Source of the DNA: Saccopteryx bilineata
Taxonomy: Eukaryota; Chordata; Mammalia; Chiroptera; Emballonuridae
NCBI RefSeq assembly: GCF_036850765.1
Contig: NC_089490.1
Location: forward strand, 275,790,482-275,854,481
Length of the DNA: 64,000 nt
Direction: 5' to 3'
Shown here: piece by piece, positions 13,434 through 38,092 of the stretch
How the letters are laid out: the number at the start of each line of letters is the position of its first letter
How positions within the stretch are numbered: the first letter of the stretch is position 1
The notes under the pieces: model-generated
Databases searched by the model: none
What the model was told of the DNA's origin: nothing
Seen by the model: only the letters and a program-made list of their open reading frames with translations
Made by a program: the position numbers and the translations under genes

Positions 13434-13738
13434 TTCTTTTTTTTTTTTTTGTGACAGAGAGAGGGACAGAAAGGGACAGAGACAGGAGGGGAGAGAGATG
13501 AGAAACATTAATTCGTCATTGCGGCTTCTTAGTTGTTCATTGATTGCTTTCTCATAAGTGCTTTGACCAGGGGCTACAACAGAGCGAGTGACCCCTTGCT
13601 CGAGCCCATGCTCAAGCTGGTGAGCCTGCTCTCAAGCTGGATGAGCCCACGTTCAAGCCAGCGACCTCAGAGTTTCAAACTTGGGCCCTCTGTGTCCCAG
13701 TCTGATACTCTATCCATTGCGCTACCACCTGGTCAGGC
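13434..13738 (-). mobile_element. Second-type bat SINE, antisense
   Basis: Begins with a T tail plus gtgacagagagagggacag and ends gcgctaccacctggtcagg, the reverse of the CCTGACCAGGTGGTAGCGC head. Flanks carry ctgatagaatttttt on both sides (13419 and 13739), a 15-bp target duplication. Confidence 0.9.
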
Positions 13739-14348
13739 CTGATAGAATTTTTTGTAATTATTTGAATCTGTCAGTTTTTGCATTGTGATTGTTGTTTTTG
13801 AATTGGAGTCTGGAAAATCTTCTTTCAAGTTTAAGATACCTGAATGTACCTTGTGGTTCTTTTTTTTTTTTCTGATTTTTTTTTTCAGGAAAAATTTTAA
13901 CTCTGCATCTGTAACGTATTTTCAAATGTAGAACAAGGTGGAAATCTAACTTTGTTGTTTTTAGGCTACTCTGTCAGGGCTGGTTTTGGCTTCAAAGAAC
14001 AAAAATAGTGGAGTAATGGTGATCTAATCCCATCGGGATCTGGCCTGCCTTCTGGCTGCACACCTGCTTGCTGTTCTCAGAGCCACATGGGGATTGTGGT
14101 TCTGGAGCCTGGCCACAGGTCAGTGCCCCAGGACTGAGGGAAGGGGAAGACAAAGGGTTGTGGGAACTACCCTCTCAAGAAATCTGAGAAAGTGGGCTGG
14201 TAGCTTCTTCCAGGAGCTGCTGTGGACGATGTTCCACGTGGCTTCTTAGCACACTGGGTGGGCCGCCAGCAGCCTCTGCTATTGAAGCAGAGTTGGAACA
14301 GTGCCCCAAGGCCTCCTGAGAAGTGATTGAAGTTTCTTCCACCTATAT

Positions 14349-14665
14349 CAGGGGTTGGGAACCTATGGCTCATGAGCCAGATATGGCTCTTTTGATGGCT
14401 GCATCTGGCTTGCAGACAAACCTTTAATAAAAAAAAATAACGTTAAAAATATAAAACATTCTCGTATTACAATCCATTCATTTTCTACCATTCATGTTCA
14501 TGGTTACGGGTGGCTGGAGCCAATCACAGCTGTCCTTCGGGACAACACCAAATTTTTATTGGATAATGCGTAACATACACGGGCCGTTGTATGGCTCTCA
14601 CGGAATTACATTTTAAAATATGTGGCGTTCATGGCTCTCTCAGCCAAAAAGGTTCCTGACCCCTG
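14349..14665. mobile_element. hAT-type element, 317 bp
   Basis: The ends CAGGGGTTGGGAACC and GGTTCCTGACCCCTG are inverted repeats with one mismatch. The flanks acctatat (14341-14348) and acctatgt (14666-14673) are an 8-bp duplication with one change. The body contains atggctcatgagccagatatgg and no open reading frame, so it is non-autonomous. Confidence 0.86.
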
Positions 14666-15270
14666 ACCTATGTGATCATTTTAGAGATTTTGCTATAATT
14701 TTTCTGGGAAGATCTGGAGATTAAACGCTGGTGGACTGACATTGAGCTGTAAGAGATAACAATGACTGATTGCAGGTAGGGAGACTTAGTGTGGTTTTAT
14801 GTAGATATCTTGTCAGCTGTGAGATTCCTTCAAGGTTTTGATATGTGAGAGAAGTTAAACTTTCTCATTTTCATTTTGAGGAGAAATGATCAAAACTTTC
14901 CATGGACGTAAATAGTTCTGTGAAACTGGAGAATTGAGCATGCAGGTATATTCAGTATGAGAAGTAATAGATTAATAAAACCACTTGTGTTGTATCTGAT
15001 GCTGGCAGCTGGACACGTGGCTGATAGCACCTAATTGTGGAAGTGTATTATTGTTCTTACCCAAATATGCAGTTTCTTAAATGATGAAAACTGTTTGTAA
15101 TGTTAGTATTAAATAAAGTAATCCAGACTTCTTTTTAGTGCTGTTTACATTTCTAAAAGGACAGTTGGCCATTTAAATGGGTTCTGCTAACAAATCAAGT
15201 TAGCCACTACAGGGTTAAAGTATTATTTTCTTGGAATTTTATGTTTTGATGTCATTTTGTAGGGAATATA

Positions 15271-15609
15271 CCATATTTCCCCATGTATAAGACACACTTT
15301 TTTCCTAAAAATTTGGGGTCTAAAAACTGGCTGTGTCTTATACAGTGGTTGTAGATTTTTTTGCTTGCATTTCCCGCTTTTTCGCGCTTGTTTTTTGCAC
15401 TTGTTGAAGACAGTGATTCGTCATCAGGCACAGATGAGGACAAGCTAATGGATGAGAGTTTTGACAGTGATGAGGAGTTTAGTGAATTTTATGATGAATA
15501 AAACTTGAGTTCAATAACTTTATGTAATACATTTTTTTTTTCAAAATTTGGTCCCCAGACTTAAAGTGTGTCTTATACATGACAATGTCTTATACATGGG
15601 GAAGTATGG
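15271..15609 (+). mobile_element. pogo/Tc1-mariner-like miniature transposon, 339 bp
   Basis: The ends CCATATTTCCCCATGTATAA and TTATACATGGGGAAGTATGG are inverted repeats, flanked by TA on each side (15269-15270 and 15610-15611). Inside, 15406-15501 reads as 31 codons rich in Asp, Glu and Ser (EDSDSSSGTDED..) ending in TAA that overlaps an AATAAA. This looks like the last part of a transposase gene kept after internal deletion. A TA duplication argues for Tc1/mariner/pogo rather than piggyBac. Confidence 0.75.
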
Positions 15610-17480
15610 TAGGTTTCAAATTGACAGGGTCATAACAGAATATTTATCGAAACTTGATTGATTCATCCACACACATTGATTGAATGCTTGCCATGAGCAG
15701 ACTGTGCCCTGGTGCTGGAGATCAGGCAGTGCGCAGTTGAGCCCTCTTCTGGAGGAGACCAGCCTGCAGTCCATTACCTTGTGCCCTGAAGAGTTTAGGG
15801 GTGGGGGACAGTGCTGGGCTTGGCCAGGGAGCGGGCACTCCTGTCTCCCTGATCCTCTTCCCTCACACTTTCGGTGCTTCTTCTCTTCTTTGAGGGTTCC
15901 ACCTGGAGCCCTAGCAGAAAGTGACAGCCACAGTAGCTTTTGGAGTCAGAGGTCATGGTGGTTGTGAGACCTTCTTGTGTCTTTCTGGGCTAACGGTGTC
16001 ATCACAGTCCAGAGTAATACAGTCCTCTGGTCATTCCAGGAGTTACACAGTGCCTTCATGGTCCTTGCTTGCTTCAAGGAAGGGCCAGCGGGGCTCTGGT
16101 CCAGCCAGTTCACCAGCAGTATCCCTTCTATTCCCAGAAGGCAAAGCCAAAATAGTCTTACTCTGTAATGTTTGCTAGAGCATTTGCTAACTTTGAGATA
16201 CAAGTCAATATGTATTTTAGATATTATCAATGTGTCTTATTAGTGGGTCATGCCACTGAAATCAGGAGGCCTGTTGTCCCACCTGGCATCTTCCTGCTCT
16301 GGAATGTGGGCATGCTGCAACCCCATCAACAATCTCTCCTACAATGTGGGGAGGGCGAGTGCTAGAGGACCCATCTTATGTCATGAGTCAGTCAACAGAC
16401 AGAAAACTGATACTGTCACACAAATCAGGTAGTATATGTGTAGGTGCTGAGGGCAGGGGTCCTGGGAAGCTGACAAGGGACTATCCTTATTGTTATTTCA
16501 GATGTGTACAACTTTAGAAAATGTTGACAAGATATTCTAGGTCTGCAAGTACAGACTTGCAGTGACATTTAGCAAATTGGAATACCCTCTTGACAAGGTG
16601 ATTGAATGTATTTGTGGGATGTGGATAGAAGTTTAGCCCATCGGCTTTGGTATTCTTCTTCCATGACTTTGGGCCAATTGTTGAGTTATTCTAGGCCCAT
16701 ATCTTTATTTTTGTTTCTAAATTTCTCTACTGTTGTTATCAGAACAGAACTAAGAGGTGCAGGAGCGCAAGTACCCTTACGCTTCAGTTGCTCTAACCTC
16801 ACCAAGGTGATGGCTGGTCCTGCAGCGCAAGCTGTTCTCACAAAGAGCCCAATGCTCCTCCCAGCCAGCTCTCCATAGTGGTGCCCTGTGTTCTGCTACA
16901 GGGAAGGTGCCACCTGCGTCTCCTCGCTGTGTAGGCACTACCTGCTAACCAGACACATCTGGTCCTTCAACAACTTTCCAAGTGGTAGGGAATTTCAGAC
17001 TTTAACGTATCTGCTGAACTCCTGGGAGAGACAGTTAAATGCTTAGTATGTAGTTGGTGCTCAGTAGCGTGAATTAATAGTCACTTTACCCTCACTATCT
17101 TGGAGTTTGATAGATATTTTGGAAACTTACTACATTTTAGTGTTGCATGACTTTCTACCTTTTTGGATTTATTAAAAAACTGGATCCTGACTGGCATGCT
17201 TGGGTGAGGTTTTCTTTTTTTTGATTAAAAAAAAATTAAACATGGTGAACAAAATTATAATAGTTCTAAATGATTGCCTAATTGAGATTGCAGATATTCC
17301 GGGAACAAGGGTGTTGAGGACTTACTTCCTACTGGAGTCCCCTCCTTGCTTTCGGTGGCCTCGAGTAGCCTTCAGGGCTGCTGCTGTTAGGAATGATCAC
17401 GTCAAATGAAATTTGGGGAGGGGGAGGCAGTACTTCAGGGGGAGAAAGTTGAAATTGGCCTTAAACAAGAGCCTATGTAA

Positions 17481-18176
17481 CAGTGGTCCCCAACCCCTGG
17501 TCCGCGGACCAGTACTGGTCTGTGGGCCATTTGGTACTGGTCCGCAGAGAAAGAATAAATAACTCACATTATTTTTGTTTTATTTATATTTAAGTCTGAA
17601 CGATGTTTTATTTTTAAAAAATGACCAGATTCCCTCTATTACATCCATCTAAGACTCACTCTTTTTTTTTTTTTTTCTGAAGCTGGAAACGGGGAGAGAC
17701 AGTCAGACAGACTCCCGCATGCGCCCGACCAGGATCTACCCGGCACGCCCACCAGGGGCAATGCTCTGCCCACCAGGGGGCGATGCTCTGCCCCTCCGGG
17801 GCGTCGCTCTGCTGCGACCAGAGCCACTCTAGCGCCTGGGGCAGAGGCCAAGGAGCCATCCCCAGTGCCCGGGCCATCTTTGCTCCAATGGAGCCTTGGC
17901 TGCGGGAGGGGAAGAGAGAGACAGAGAGGAAGGGGGGGGGGGTGGAGAAGCAAATGGGCACTTCTCCTATGTGCCCTGGCTGGGAATTGAACCCGGGTCC
18001 CCTGCACGCCAGGCCGACGCTCTACCGCTGAGCCAACCGGCCAGGACCTAAGACTCACTCTTGATGCTTGTCTCAGTCACATGATACATTTATCCGTCCC
18101 ACCCTAAAGGCTGGTCCATGAAAATATTTTCTGACATTAAACTGGTCCGTGGCCCAAAAAAGGTTGGGGACCACTG
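17481..18176. mobile_element. hAT-type element split by a SINE
   Basis: The ends CAGTGGTCCCCAACC and GGTTGGGGACCACTG are perfect inverted repeats. The flanks ctatgtaa and ctatataa form an 8-bp duplication with one change. Without the SINE it would be about 300 bp, the same family as 58688-58984 in the other orientation. Confidence 0.9.
17664..18047 (-). mobile_element. Long-type bat SINE inside a hAT element
   Basis: A T tail plus TTTCTGAAGCTGGAAACGG leads to the reversed head CTGAGCCAACCGGCCAGGA. A perfect 15-bp duplication, ctaagactcactctt, flanks it. The body carries the doubled GCCCACCAGGG..CGATGCTCTG segment. Confidence 0.93.
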
Positions 18177-18406
18177 CTATATAAGATTACACGTAAGATA
18201 ATCTGATGCTCTTTACATTTGTAATTTGGCATTAAGCAGTATTGCCTGTTGTTATGTGGGCTATTTTACTAACTATTGAACTAACATTATTAAATTATTA
18301 TTGAGCTAATTTATTTTGTCTTTTATTTGCTTTCTAAACAAACTTGAAACAGAAGCAGGTGAATTTGATCTGTTATAGTTTCTAGGATTGGATCATTTGA
18401 AACCCG

Positions 18407-18420
18407 CCCCCCCCCCCCCC
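18407..18420 (+). repeat. C14 homopolymer
   Basis: Fourteen consecutive C bases after aacccg. Such runs are polymorphic and prone to sequencing error. Confidence 0.95.
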
Positions 18421-19183
18421 AATTTCTAAAAGGAGTGAAGTATGAACGTTTTTCCTTCCTTCAGAAGGATTCTGTGGAACAGGTCCTTACCCTGAAACTT
18501 AACTCCAAAAGCTGTTGCCACCTCCAAAGGACTAGCTTTTTGCTCATGAGGCTGACAGTGACAGAAGTGACTTATGAGGCAGAGGTGAGGTATAGGGTGG
18601 CTTTTGGAGCTCACTCCTCTCTCCTGCAGACCTTTGTTAGGAAAAGAAAGGAGGCCATATTTCTGCCCTCACGCATTTGGTCATTGACTTCCTTGTCTCT
18701 GAGTTGCAAGGAGAGAACACTTCAATGTTGAGTTAAATGGGACTTTTCTGCCCCAAGGGACGTTTCTGTGTAACAGGTTTGGGAAGCACTGGACACTGGA
18801 TCCAGCATGTTGTCAGTGGGTAGGCAGGCTGGCCTGTCTCAGACCCTCCATGCTTAGTATGGCCATGGGATTCAGAGCTCATCAGAGGTGGGGTGACATG
18901 CCTGGGGAGACTGTGTTTATTGTGACACATAAACTGAAATTGTCTTCTATCTTTCATGGATGGAATTCTGTTTCTTAATGTAAAGTCACTGAAATGATTC
19001 TGTTGGGTAAGTCTTAAAATGCCAATCAAAAGTTTTTGTTTGTGTTATTAGTAAAATTCTTGTTAATGTGTGATGCTAAATATATGTGTAATTGTTCTAT
19101 CACAGAGTGTTCGTTATGTACTTCTAGAGGAGAAAAGAAACTGGATTATAAGTGGCCAGAAATATATTGTCGTGTCATGATGA

Positions 19184-19628
<445 letters not shown>

Positions 19629-20219
19629 TAACAGAAGGTTTTTGGGGATGGTGTGATTATTTCTCTTTAAAATGTCTAATTGAAAGTTAGACATTTTACC
19701 CCTTCTCCTGCCACTCGTGGTGTGTTTATTTTTGTGAAAATTTAAAGTATTTTCTCAAACACCACTTTTACAGCAAATGAAATAGTGTCCATTGATATGA
19801 GAGCCACTGGCATTTCTGGTGCTTAATGCAAGCAACATGAACATGTCCTCTGACCAAGTTATGATGGTCTGCATGCAGGCTTCTGTCCTTATCGGTCAGC
19901 CTCCCCTGCCAGTGACCAGTGACTGTGACTGGTGACCCACCAGTGATGGAGATGCGCTAGGCTGCTAAAGGACACATGTGCTCCCAGTGAGCTGGGCAGC
20001 ACCTCAATTCCTCTCCTCTCTTCAAGTGACTTACAGTATCCTTGGCTTTAAACTTTAGTGCTCTGGCACGGTGTTTCACCTCTGTGTCCTAACTATGGGC
20101 TTGAAAATTATTGGAGGGCTTGAACCAGTCTCCAAAAAGTTCTTAGCTTTGGCAGGTGTGGATGAGGCCAATAATTATTTTGTCTCTTAATTTTGAGTTT
20201 TTAAAAATTCCTCTTTGGG

Positions 20220-20582
20220 CCTGACCAGTGGTGGTGCAGTGGATAGAGCGTCAATCTGGGACATTGAGGTTCCAGGTTTGAAACCCCCAGGTCTCCAGCT
20301 TGAGCACAGGTTTATCAGTTTGAGCGTGGAGTCACGGCTTGAGCATAGGATTTTCGACCTGATCTCGTGGTTACTGGCTTGAGCCCATAAATTGCTGGCT
20401 TGAAGCCCAAGGTCACTAGTTTGAGCCCAAGGTTTCTGGCTTGAGTAGGGGGTTATAGGCTCAACTGGAGTCCCCTGGTCAAGGCACATATGAAAAGGAA
20501 TCAGTGAACAACTAAAGTGCCTCAACTATGAGTTGATGCTTCTCATCTTTCTCCCAGTCTCTCTCTCTCGGAAAATAAAAAT
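20220..20582 (+). mobile_element. Second-type bat SINE, near full length
   Basis: The head is CCTGACCAGTGGTGGTGCAG, with GGATAGAGCG and repeated (t)ttgagc/ggcttgag units in the body, ending TCTCTCTCTCGG plus an A-rich tail. A perfect 15-bp duplication, aaattcctctttggg, flanks it. Confidence 0.93.
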
Positions 20583-20660
20583 AAATTCCTCTTTGGGCAA
20601 GTCTTTAGCTTACAGATTAAGTAGATTTTGTTGGATCATTTCTGTGTCTTTCCAACATGC

Positions 20661-21014
20661 AGGGCAGGGGAGATACAGAGACAGACTCCCACATGTGCCC
20701 TTACTGGGATCTACCCGTCAACCCCCATCAGGGGCTGATGCTCTGCCCATCTGGGGCCATGCTCACAACTGAGCTATTTTTAGTGCCTGAGGCAGAGGCT
20801 CCACAGAGCCATCCTCAGCGCCCAGGACCAACACGCTCGAACCAATTGAGCCATGGCTGCAGGAAGGGAAGAGAGAAAGAGAAAGAGAGATAAGGAGGAG
20901 GGGGAGGGGTGAAGAAGCAAATGGTCGCTTCTCCCATGTGCTCTGACCAGGAATCAAACCCAGGACATACACATGCCGGGTCAATGCTATATCTGTGGTC
21001 AACTGGCCAGGACC
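20661..21014 (-). mobile_element. Long-type bat SINE, antisense, diverged
   Basis: Runs from gagatacagagacagactcc to the reversed head GGTCAACTGGCCAGGAC. It is more diverged than other copies and abuts the next SINE directly. The left boundary is approximate. Confidence 0.8.
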
Positions 21015-21340
21015 GTATTTATTTTTAAGTGAGAGAAAGAGAGATAGAGAGACAGACTCCTGCATACAGCCTAACTGGGATCCACCTGGCAGCCCCCGCC
21101 TGGAGCCGATGTTCGAATCAACTGAGCTCCTTCAGCGTCTAAGGCTGACACTCAGACCAGTTGAGCTATGTTCAGTGCCTGGGGTGGATGAGCCACTGCC
21201 AGCCAGAGGGGAAGAGAGAGAAGTGGGAGAGGAAGGGGAAGAGGAGATGGTTGCTTCTCATGTGTGACCTGATCAGGGATTGAACTTCATATGTCTTCAC
21301 ACAGGCTAATGCTCTATCCACTGAGCTAACTGTCCAGGGC
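21015..21340 (-). mobile_element. Bat SINE, antisense, adjacent to the previous copy
   Basis: Starts with a T-rich tail and gagagaaagagagatagagag and ends with ctgagctaactgtccagggc. It lies in the same orientation as its neighbour, with no spacer, about 117 bp before the 47-nt TENT4A exon. Confidence 0.8.
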
Positions 21341-21457
21341 TTGCAGGACTGTTTTAATTTCACTCAGGAGTAGGAATGAGGCCTATCTTTGACTGAGAAG
21401 TGATGGAAGGATGACTGAATTGTCACCTATTTTAAGACAATTATTTTTTTCTTTCAG

Positions 21458-21504
21458 GTACAGATATTTGGCAGCTTCAGTACCGGTCTCTATCTTCCAA
21501 CTAG
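21458..21504 (+). CDS. TENT4A: TENT4A coding exon 3 (GSF nucleotide-binding motif)
   Basis: This 47-nt exon lies between a ctttcag acceptor and a gtgagt donor. It encodes VQIFGSFSTGLYLPT plus two bases of the next Ser. It carries the Gly-Ser of the hG[G/S] signature that holds the incoming nucleotide's phosphates in the polymerase-beta fold. Because 47 is not a multiple of three, skipping this exon would shift the frame and remove the active site. Confidence 0.95.
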
Positions 21505-22551
<1,047 letters not shown>

Positions 22552-22842
22552 TGATGCCTGTGTGATTCACTGAGGTTGTCTGCAGCAGGTGTTGGTTGCT
22601 GAAGACTTCTCTACTTGTGATATAAATGTGCTTCCGAGTTGTTTTCTTATAGTTAGGATCAGCTGAGAATGTGTTCAGTCTGACCTACAAGTTGTGAGAA
22701 TATCCAGCTGTTCTTGGCACTAGAGTACCTGTCAGCCTCTGTTAGGGTATGCAAGGAAGGATGCGAGTCTCTGAAACGAGACATGTTTGGGAGCTGCCCT
22801 TTTTGGAATGTGTAACTGAATAATTAAACCATGGCTTTTATA

Positions 22843-23331
22843 GCCCTGGCTGGTTGGTTCAGTGGTAGAGCATCCGCCTGGAGTGTGGATGTCTTGGGTT
22901 TGATTTCTGGTCAGGCCACATAAGAGAAGCGCCCATCAGCTTCTCCACTTTTCTCTCTCTCTCTCTCTTTCTCTCTCCCTCCCTTCCTTCCTCCCTCCCT
23001 CCCTCCCTCCCTCCCTCCCTCCCTCCCTCCCTCCCTCCCTCCCTTCCTTCTTCTCTCTCTCTCTCTTTCTCTCTTTCTCTCTTCTCCTCTTGCAGCCATG
23101 GCTTGATTGGAGACAGCTGGCCCTAGGCACTGAGGATGGCTCCATGGCCTCTGCCTCACTCAGGTGCTAAGAAGAGCTCAGTTGCTGAGCAATGGAGCCA
23201 CACCCCATATGGGTAGAGCATTGCCCCCTAGTGGTCTTACTGGGTGGATCCCAGTCAGCGCACATGTGGGAGTCTGTCTCTGTCTTCCATCCTCTCTGAA
23301 TAAAACCAAAAAACAAAAAACAAAACAAAAC
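22843..23331 (+). mobile_element. Long-type bat SINE with expanded microsatellite
   Basis: The head GCCCTGGCTGGTTGGTTCAG and internal gccatggcttgattggagac identify a long-type SINE. Its normal short pyrimidine stretch has grown to about 140 bp of (TC)n, (CCCT)n and CTTT units. The tail is A-rich with aaaac repeats. Confidence 0.88.
22952..23091 (+). repeat. Pyrimidine microsatellite (TC)n-(CCCT)n
   Basis: Almost pure C/T, with a central block of (CTCC) units and flanking TC and TTCC units. It arises from the SINE that contains it. Confidence 0.95.
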
Positions 23332-23744
23332 TTGGTTTTTATTACGTAGAAAAAGATCATCATTTGGCAATTATACTTCAGAAAGAAAACACCTTGTCAG
23401 TTCCTTTTATTCTAAAAATATACACTTATGAAAAATTTTTTATTTTGGGAAGCAGTTGGAAGGTGAGACTGATTTTGAAGTGTACTTGTCGAAGTTTCTC
23501 TAAGTCCAAGATTAGAAAGCAGTGCAGAAACTGTAAGTTACTTGCTTGTTGCGTGATGGTTATTAGCTCATCTGTACTACAGGTTAAATTTTAATTTTTA
23601 AGTTATGTTTCATCCTATATGAAACTGGATTAAATCCTTTTAGTTTTAAGATTGTCAGAAATTAAGGTGGGGGCTTTGTCTTGCTCATGTAGTGGAACCA
23701 TTTGCTCAGCTGCCTTCTGCCCAATGAGTTAGTTTTGGCTATTT

Positions 23745-23880
23745 TTAAACCACTTACAGGCATTATCTCAGTTAATCCTCCAAGCCACTCTCATGGGCAG
23801 AAACTGTTATTTTTCACATTTTACAGGTGAGGAAACTGAGGCACAGAGAGGCTAGGTAATTGGTCCAGGGGGGTTCAACA
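23745..23880 (+). repeat. MIR element
   Basis: Reads ggcattatctcagttaatcc and then acaggtgaggaaactgaggc, acagagaggctaggtaattg. This is the conserved MIR core. Confidence 0.85.
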
Positions 23881-24796
23881 ACCACGCCATTTCCTCTGCT
23901 GCCATAGGTCACTCTCCCGTGGGTGTCCGTGGCAGTTGGCTCCAGGTGAGCATTTAGAGCAGGTTGTATACTAAAAAGCATGTTCCTATATTGACTTCTA
24001 GATGTTTTAAACCTTTAACTAGACCTCAGTTGTTTTGTTGAAGGGAACAGCCTTTTTATTCCTTAGATGCTGAGTAAACAAAGCATTGCCTTTTCTTCTG
24101 GAAAAACACAATGGGGGTGTAAATCTGAATGGTTGCTTGGTCATCTTTTATGAGGCCAGTTTTTAGTGCCTTTTGGTGATAATTTCTGTTGATGGGTATT
24201 TCCAAAATGACTTTTTTTATTAGAGAATAATTTTTTTTTAGTTTGTTTTAAAGAAAGATTGAAACCCAAAGTAGAATTGTTTGGAGAAACATCATTAGTA
24301 CAAATTATAATTTTAAAAATGGCTTTGAGATTGCTTTGAATGTTTTCAGAAATTCTAGCAAGCATAATTTGGGGACCAGGAGTTTTTCCCCATTACCGGG
24401 CCCTCATGGTAGAACCGAGACTTAGCTGGCTTCTTCTCCTGGTAGGCAGGCATATAGTCTGGGCCTCCCACCCCTCTTTCTCCTTCTCTCAGGCACCTGT
24501 TCCCCTTTGCCCTCACCCCCTTGGCAGAAGTGGATAGTGGCCATGATTGACGCTAGGTCACTGGCAAGGTGCTGAGTCATGTCAGCAGGGCTGGGCAGAG
24601 GTGTTGGCGGGGCTGGGGAAGTGGCAAGACTTTGGATCTAGGGACGAATGAGATTAACCCTGGCAAAATCCCTTTTCTTCTCATCTTTAAAATCTTGGGT
24701 TCATGATCTCTAAATTTGTGAATAATTTTTAAAAAGCCTTTCTGTATAACTTTGGAAACATTTTGATGCCTGACCTTGAAGAATTTTGCATATTGA

Positions 24797-32602
<7,806 letters not shown>

Positions 32603-32665
32603 TAAGAAGAATACCTAGTTTTTCTGTAAGAGTTTAATTTAAACCTACAAGACTTAGGCCAGTGT

Positions 32666-33056
32666 GCCCTGGCCGGTTGGCTCAGTGGTAGAGTGTGGGC
32701 CCTGTGTGTGGAAGTCCCGGTTTCAATTCCTGGCCAGGGCACACAGTAGGAGCGCCCATCTGCTTCTCCACCCTTCCGCCTCTCATTTCTCTCTATCTTT
32801 CTCTTCCCCTCCCACAGCCAAGGCTCCATTGGAGCAGAGTTGGCCTGGGCACTGAGGATGGCTCCATGGCCTCCACCTCAGGAGCTAGAATGGCTCTGGT
32901 TGCAATGGAGCAATGTCCCAGATGGGCAGAGCATCGCCCCCTAGTGGGCATGCCAGGTGGATTCCGGTTGGGCACACACAGGAGTCTGTCTCTCTACCTT
33001 CCTGCTTCTCACTTCAGAAAAATACAAAAAACAAACAAAACAAAAAACAAAAAAAT
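32666..33056 (+). mobile_element. Long-type bat SINE, sense
   Basis: The head is GCCCTGGCCGGTTGGCTCAG, B box GGTTTCAATTCC, body ggctccattggagcagagtt, and an A-rich tail with aaaac units. Flanking cttaggccagtg and cttaggtcagtg form a 12-bp duplication with one mismatch. Confidence 0.93.
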
Positions 33057-33340
33057 CTTAGGTCAGTGCTATCCAATAAAAATACAATGTATGCCACATG
33101 GAATTTTAAAGTTTCTAGTAACTGGCTTAAAAATGTGAAGAGAAACAGGTGAAATTAATTTTGATAATACAGTTTATTCAATTTGGTATTCAAAATATTA
33201 ACATTTGTAGATATAATCAATATAAAAATTTTTTGAGATATTTTGCAGCCTTCTTTTTGTACAGGTTTAAATCTGGTATGTATTCATACTTGCAGCACTT
33301 TGCAATTAGGATGCTAAATTTCCACCAGAAATATTTGATC
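33057..33340 (+). repeat. Ancient hAT relic (GTGCT-TCCAATA type)
   Basis: Reads cagtgctatccaataaaaat, then gaagagaaacaggtgaaatt, then atataatcaatataaaaatt. These phrases belong to an old mammalian hAT MITE family whose name I cannot give with certainty. Confidence 0.55.
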
Positions 33341-33480
33341 TGTATTTAGATTTCATAGAATGTACAAGTTGAAAACTATTTACATATGCAAGTTGTTTCA
33401 AATATATTTAAATATTTTCTAATAACTGAAATAAATATAATTTTAAAAAATAATTGAAATTCAATACAATTAGAAATTCA

Positions 33481-33996
33481 CCCTGCTCCCCAAACTTTTT
33501 ACACAGGGGGCCAGTTCACTGTCTCTCAGACTGTTGGAGGGCCGGACTATAAAAAAAACTATGAACAAATCCCTATGCACACTGCACATATTTTAAAGTA
33601 AAAAACCAAAACGAGAACAAATACAATATTTAAAATAAAGAACAAATAAATTTAAATCAACAAACTGACCAATATTTCAATGGGAACTATGGGCCTGCTT
33701 TTGGCTAATGAGATGGTCAATGTCCGGTTCCATATTTGTCACTGCTAGCCATAACAAGTGATATGACGTACTTCTGGAGCCCTGACACATACATCACGCA
33801 TCACCGGAAGTAGTACTTCACATTAGTGACACCACTCTTTGTGGCGCTACCACATACAGTGCTCCAGGATGCATCCTGTGCTCCTCTCACTGACCACCAA
33901 TGAAAGAGGTGCCCCTTCCGGAAGTGCAGCGGGGGCTGGATAAATGACCTCAGGGGGCTGCATGTGGCCCGCGGGCCATAGTTTGGGGAACCCCTG
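33481..33996. mobile_element. hAT-type element, 516 bp, longer relative of 5294-5485
   Basis: The left end ccctgctccccaaact and the right end AGTTTGGGGAACCCCTG fit the same termini as the 192-bp element. The right third (tgaccaccaatgaaagagg and ggccacatgtggcccgcgg-like text) matches it in reverse. The extra middle segment (about 33540-33830) is absent there. Confidence 0.8.
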
Positions 33997-34002
33997 ATTT
34001 AG

Positions 34003-38092
<4,090 letters not shown>

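Noticed and set aside
15406..15501. Acidic 31-codon frame as a small host gene
   Set aside because: It is enclosed by inverted repeats and TA duplications, so it is better explained as a transposon remnant.
17639..18058. 139-codon open frame on the minus strand (similar ones at 26604-26972, 32695-33138, 63208-63735)
   Set aside because: They lie within long-type SINEs and share the same SINE-encoded residues (e.g. VRFPARAHRRSAHLLLHP); they are repeat sequence, not genes.
22952..23091. Regularly spaced repeats that might suggest an array such as CRISPR
   Set aside because: It is a pyrimidine microsatellite inside a SINE in a mammalian genome; no spacers are present.
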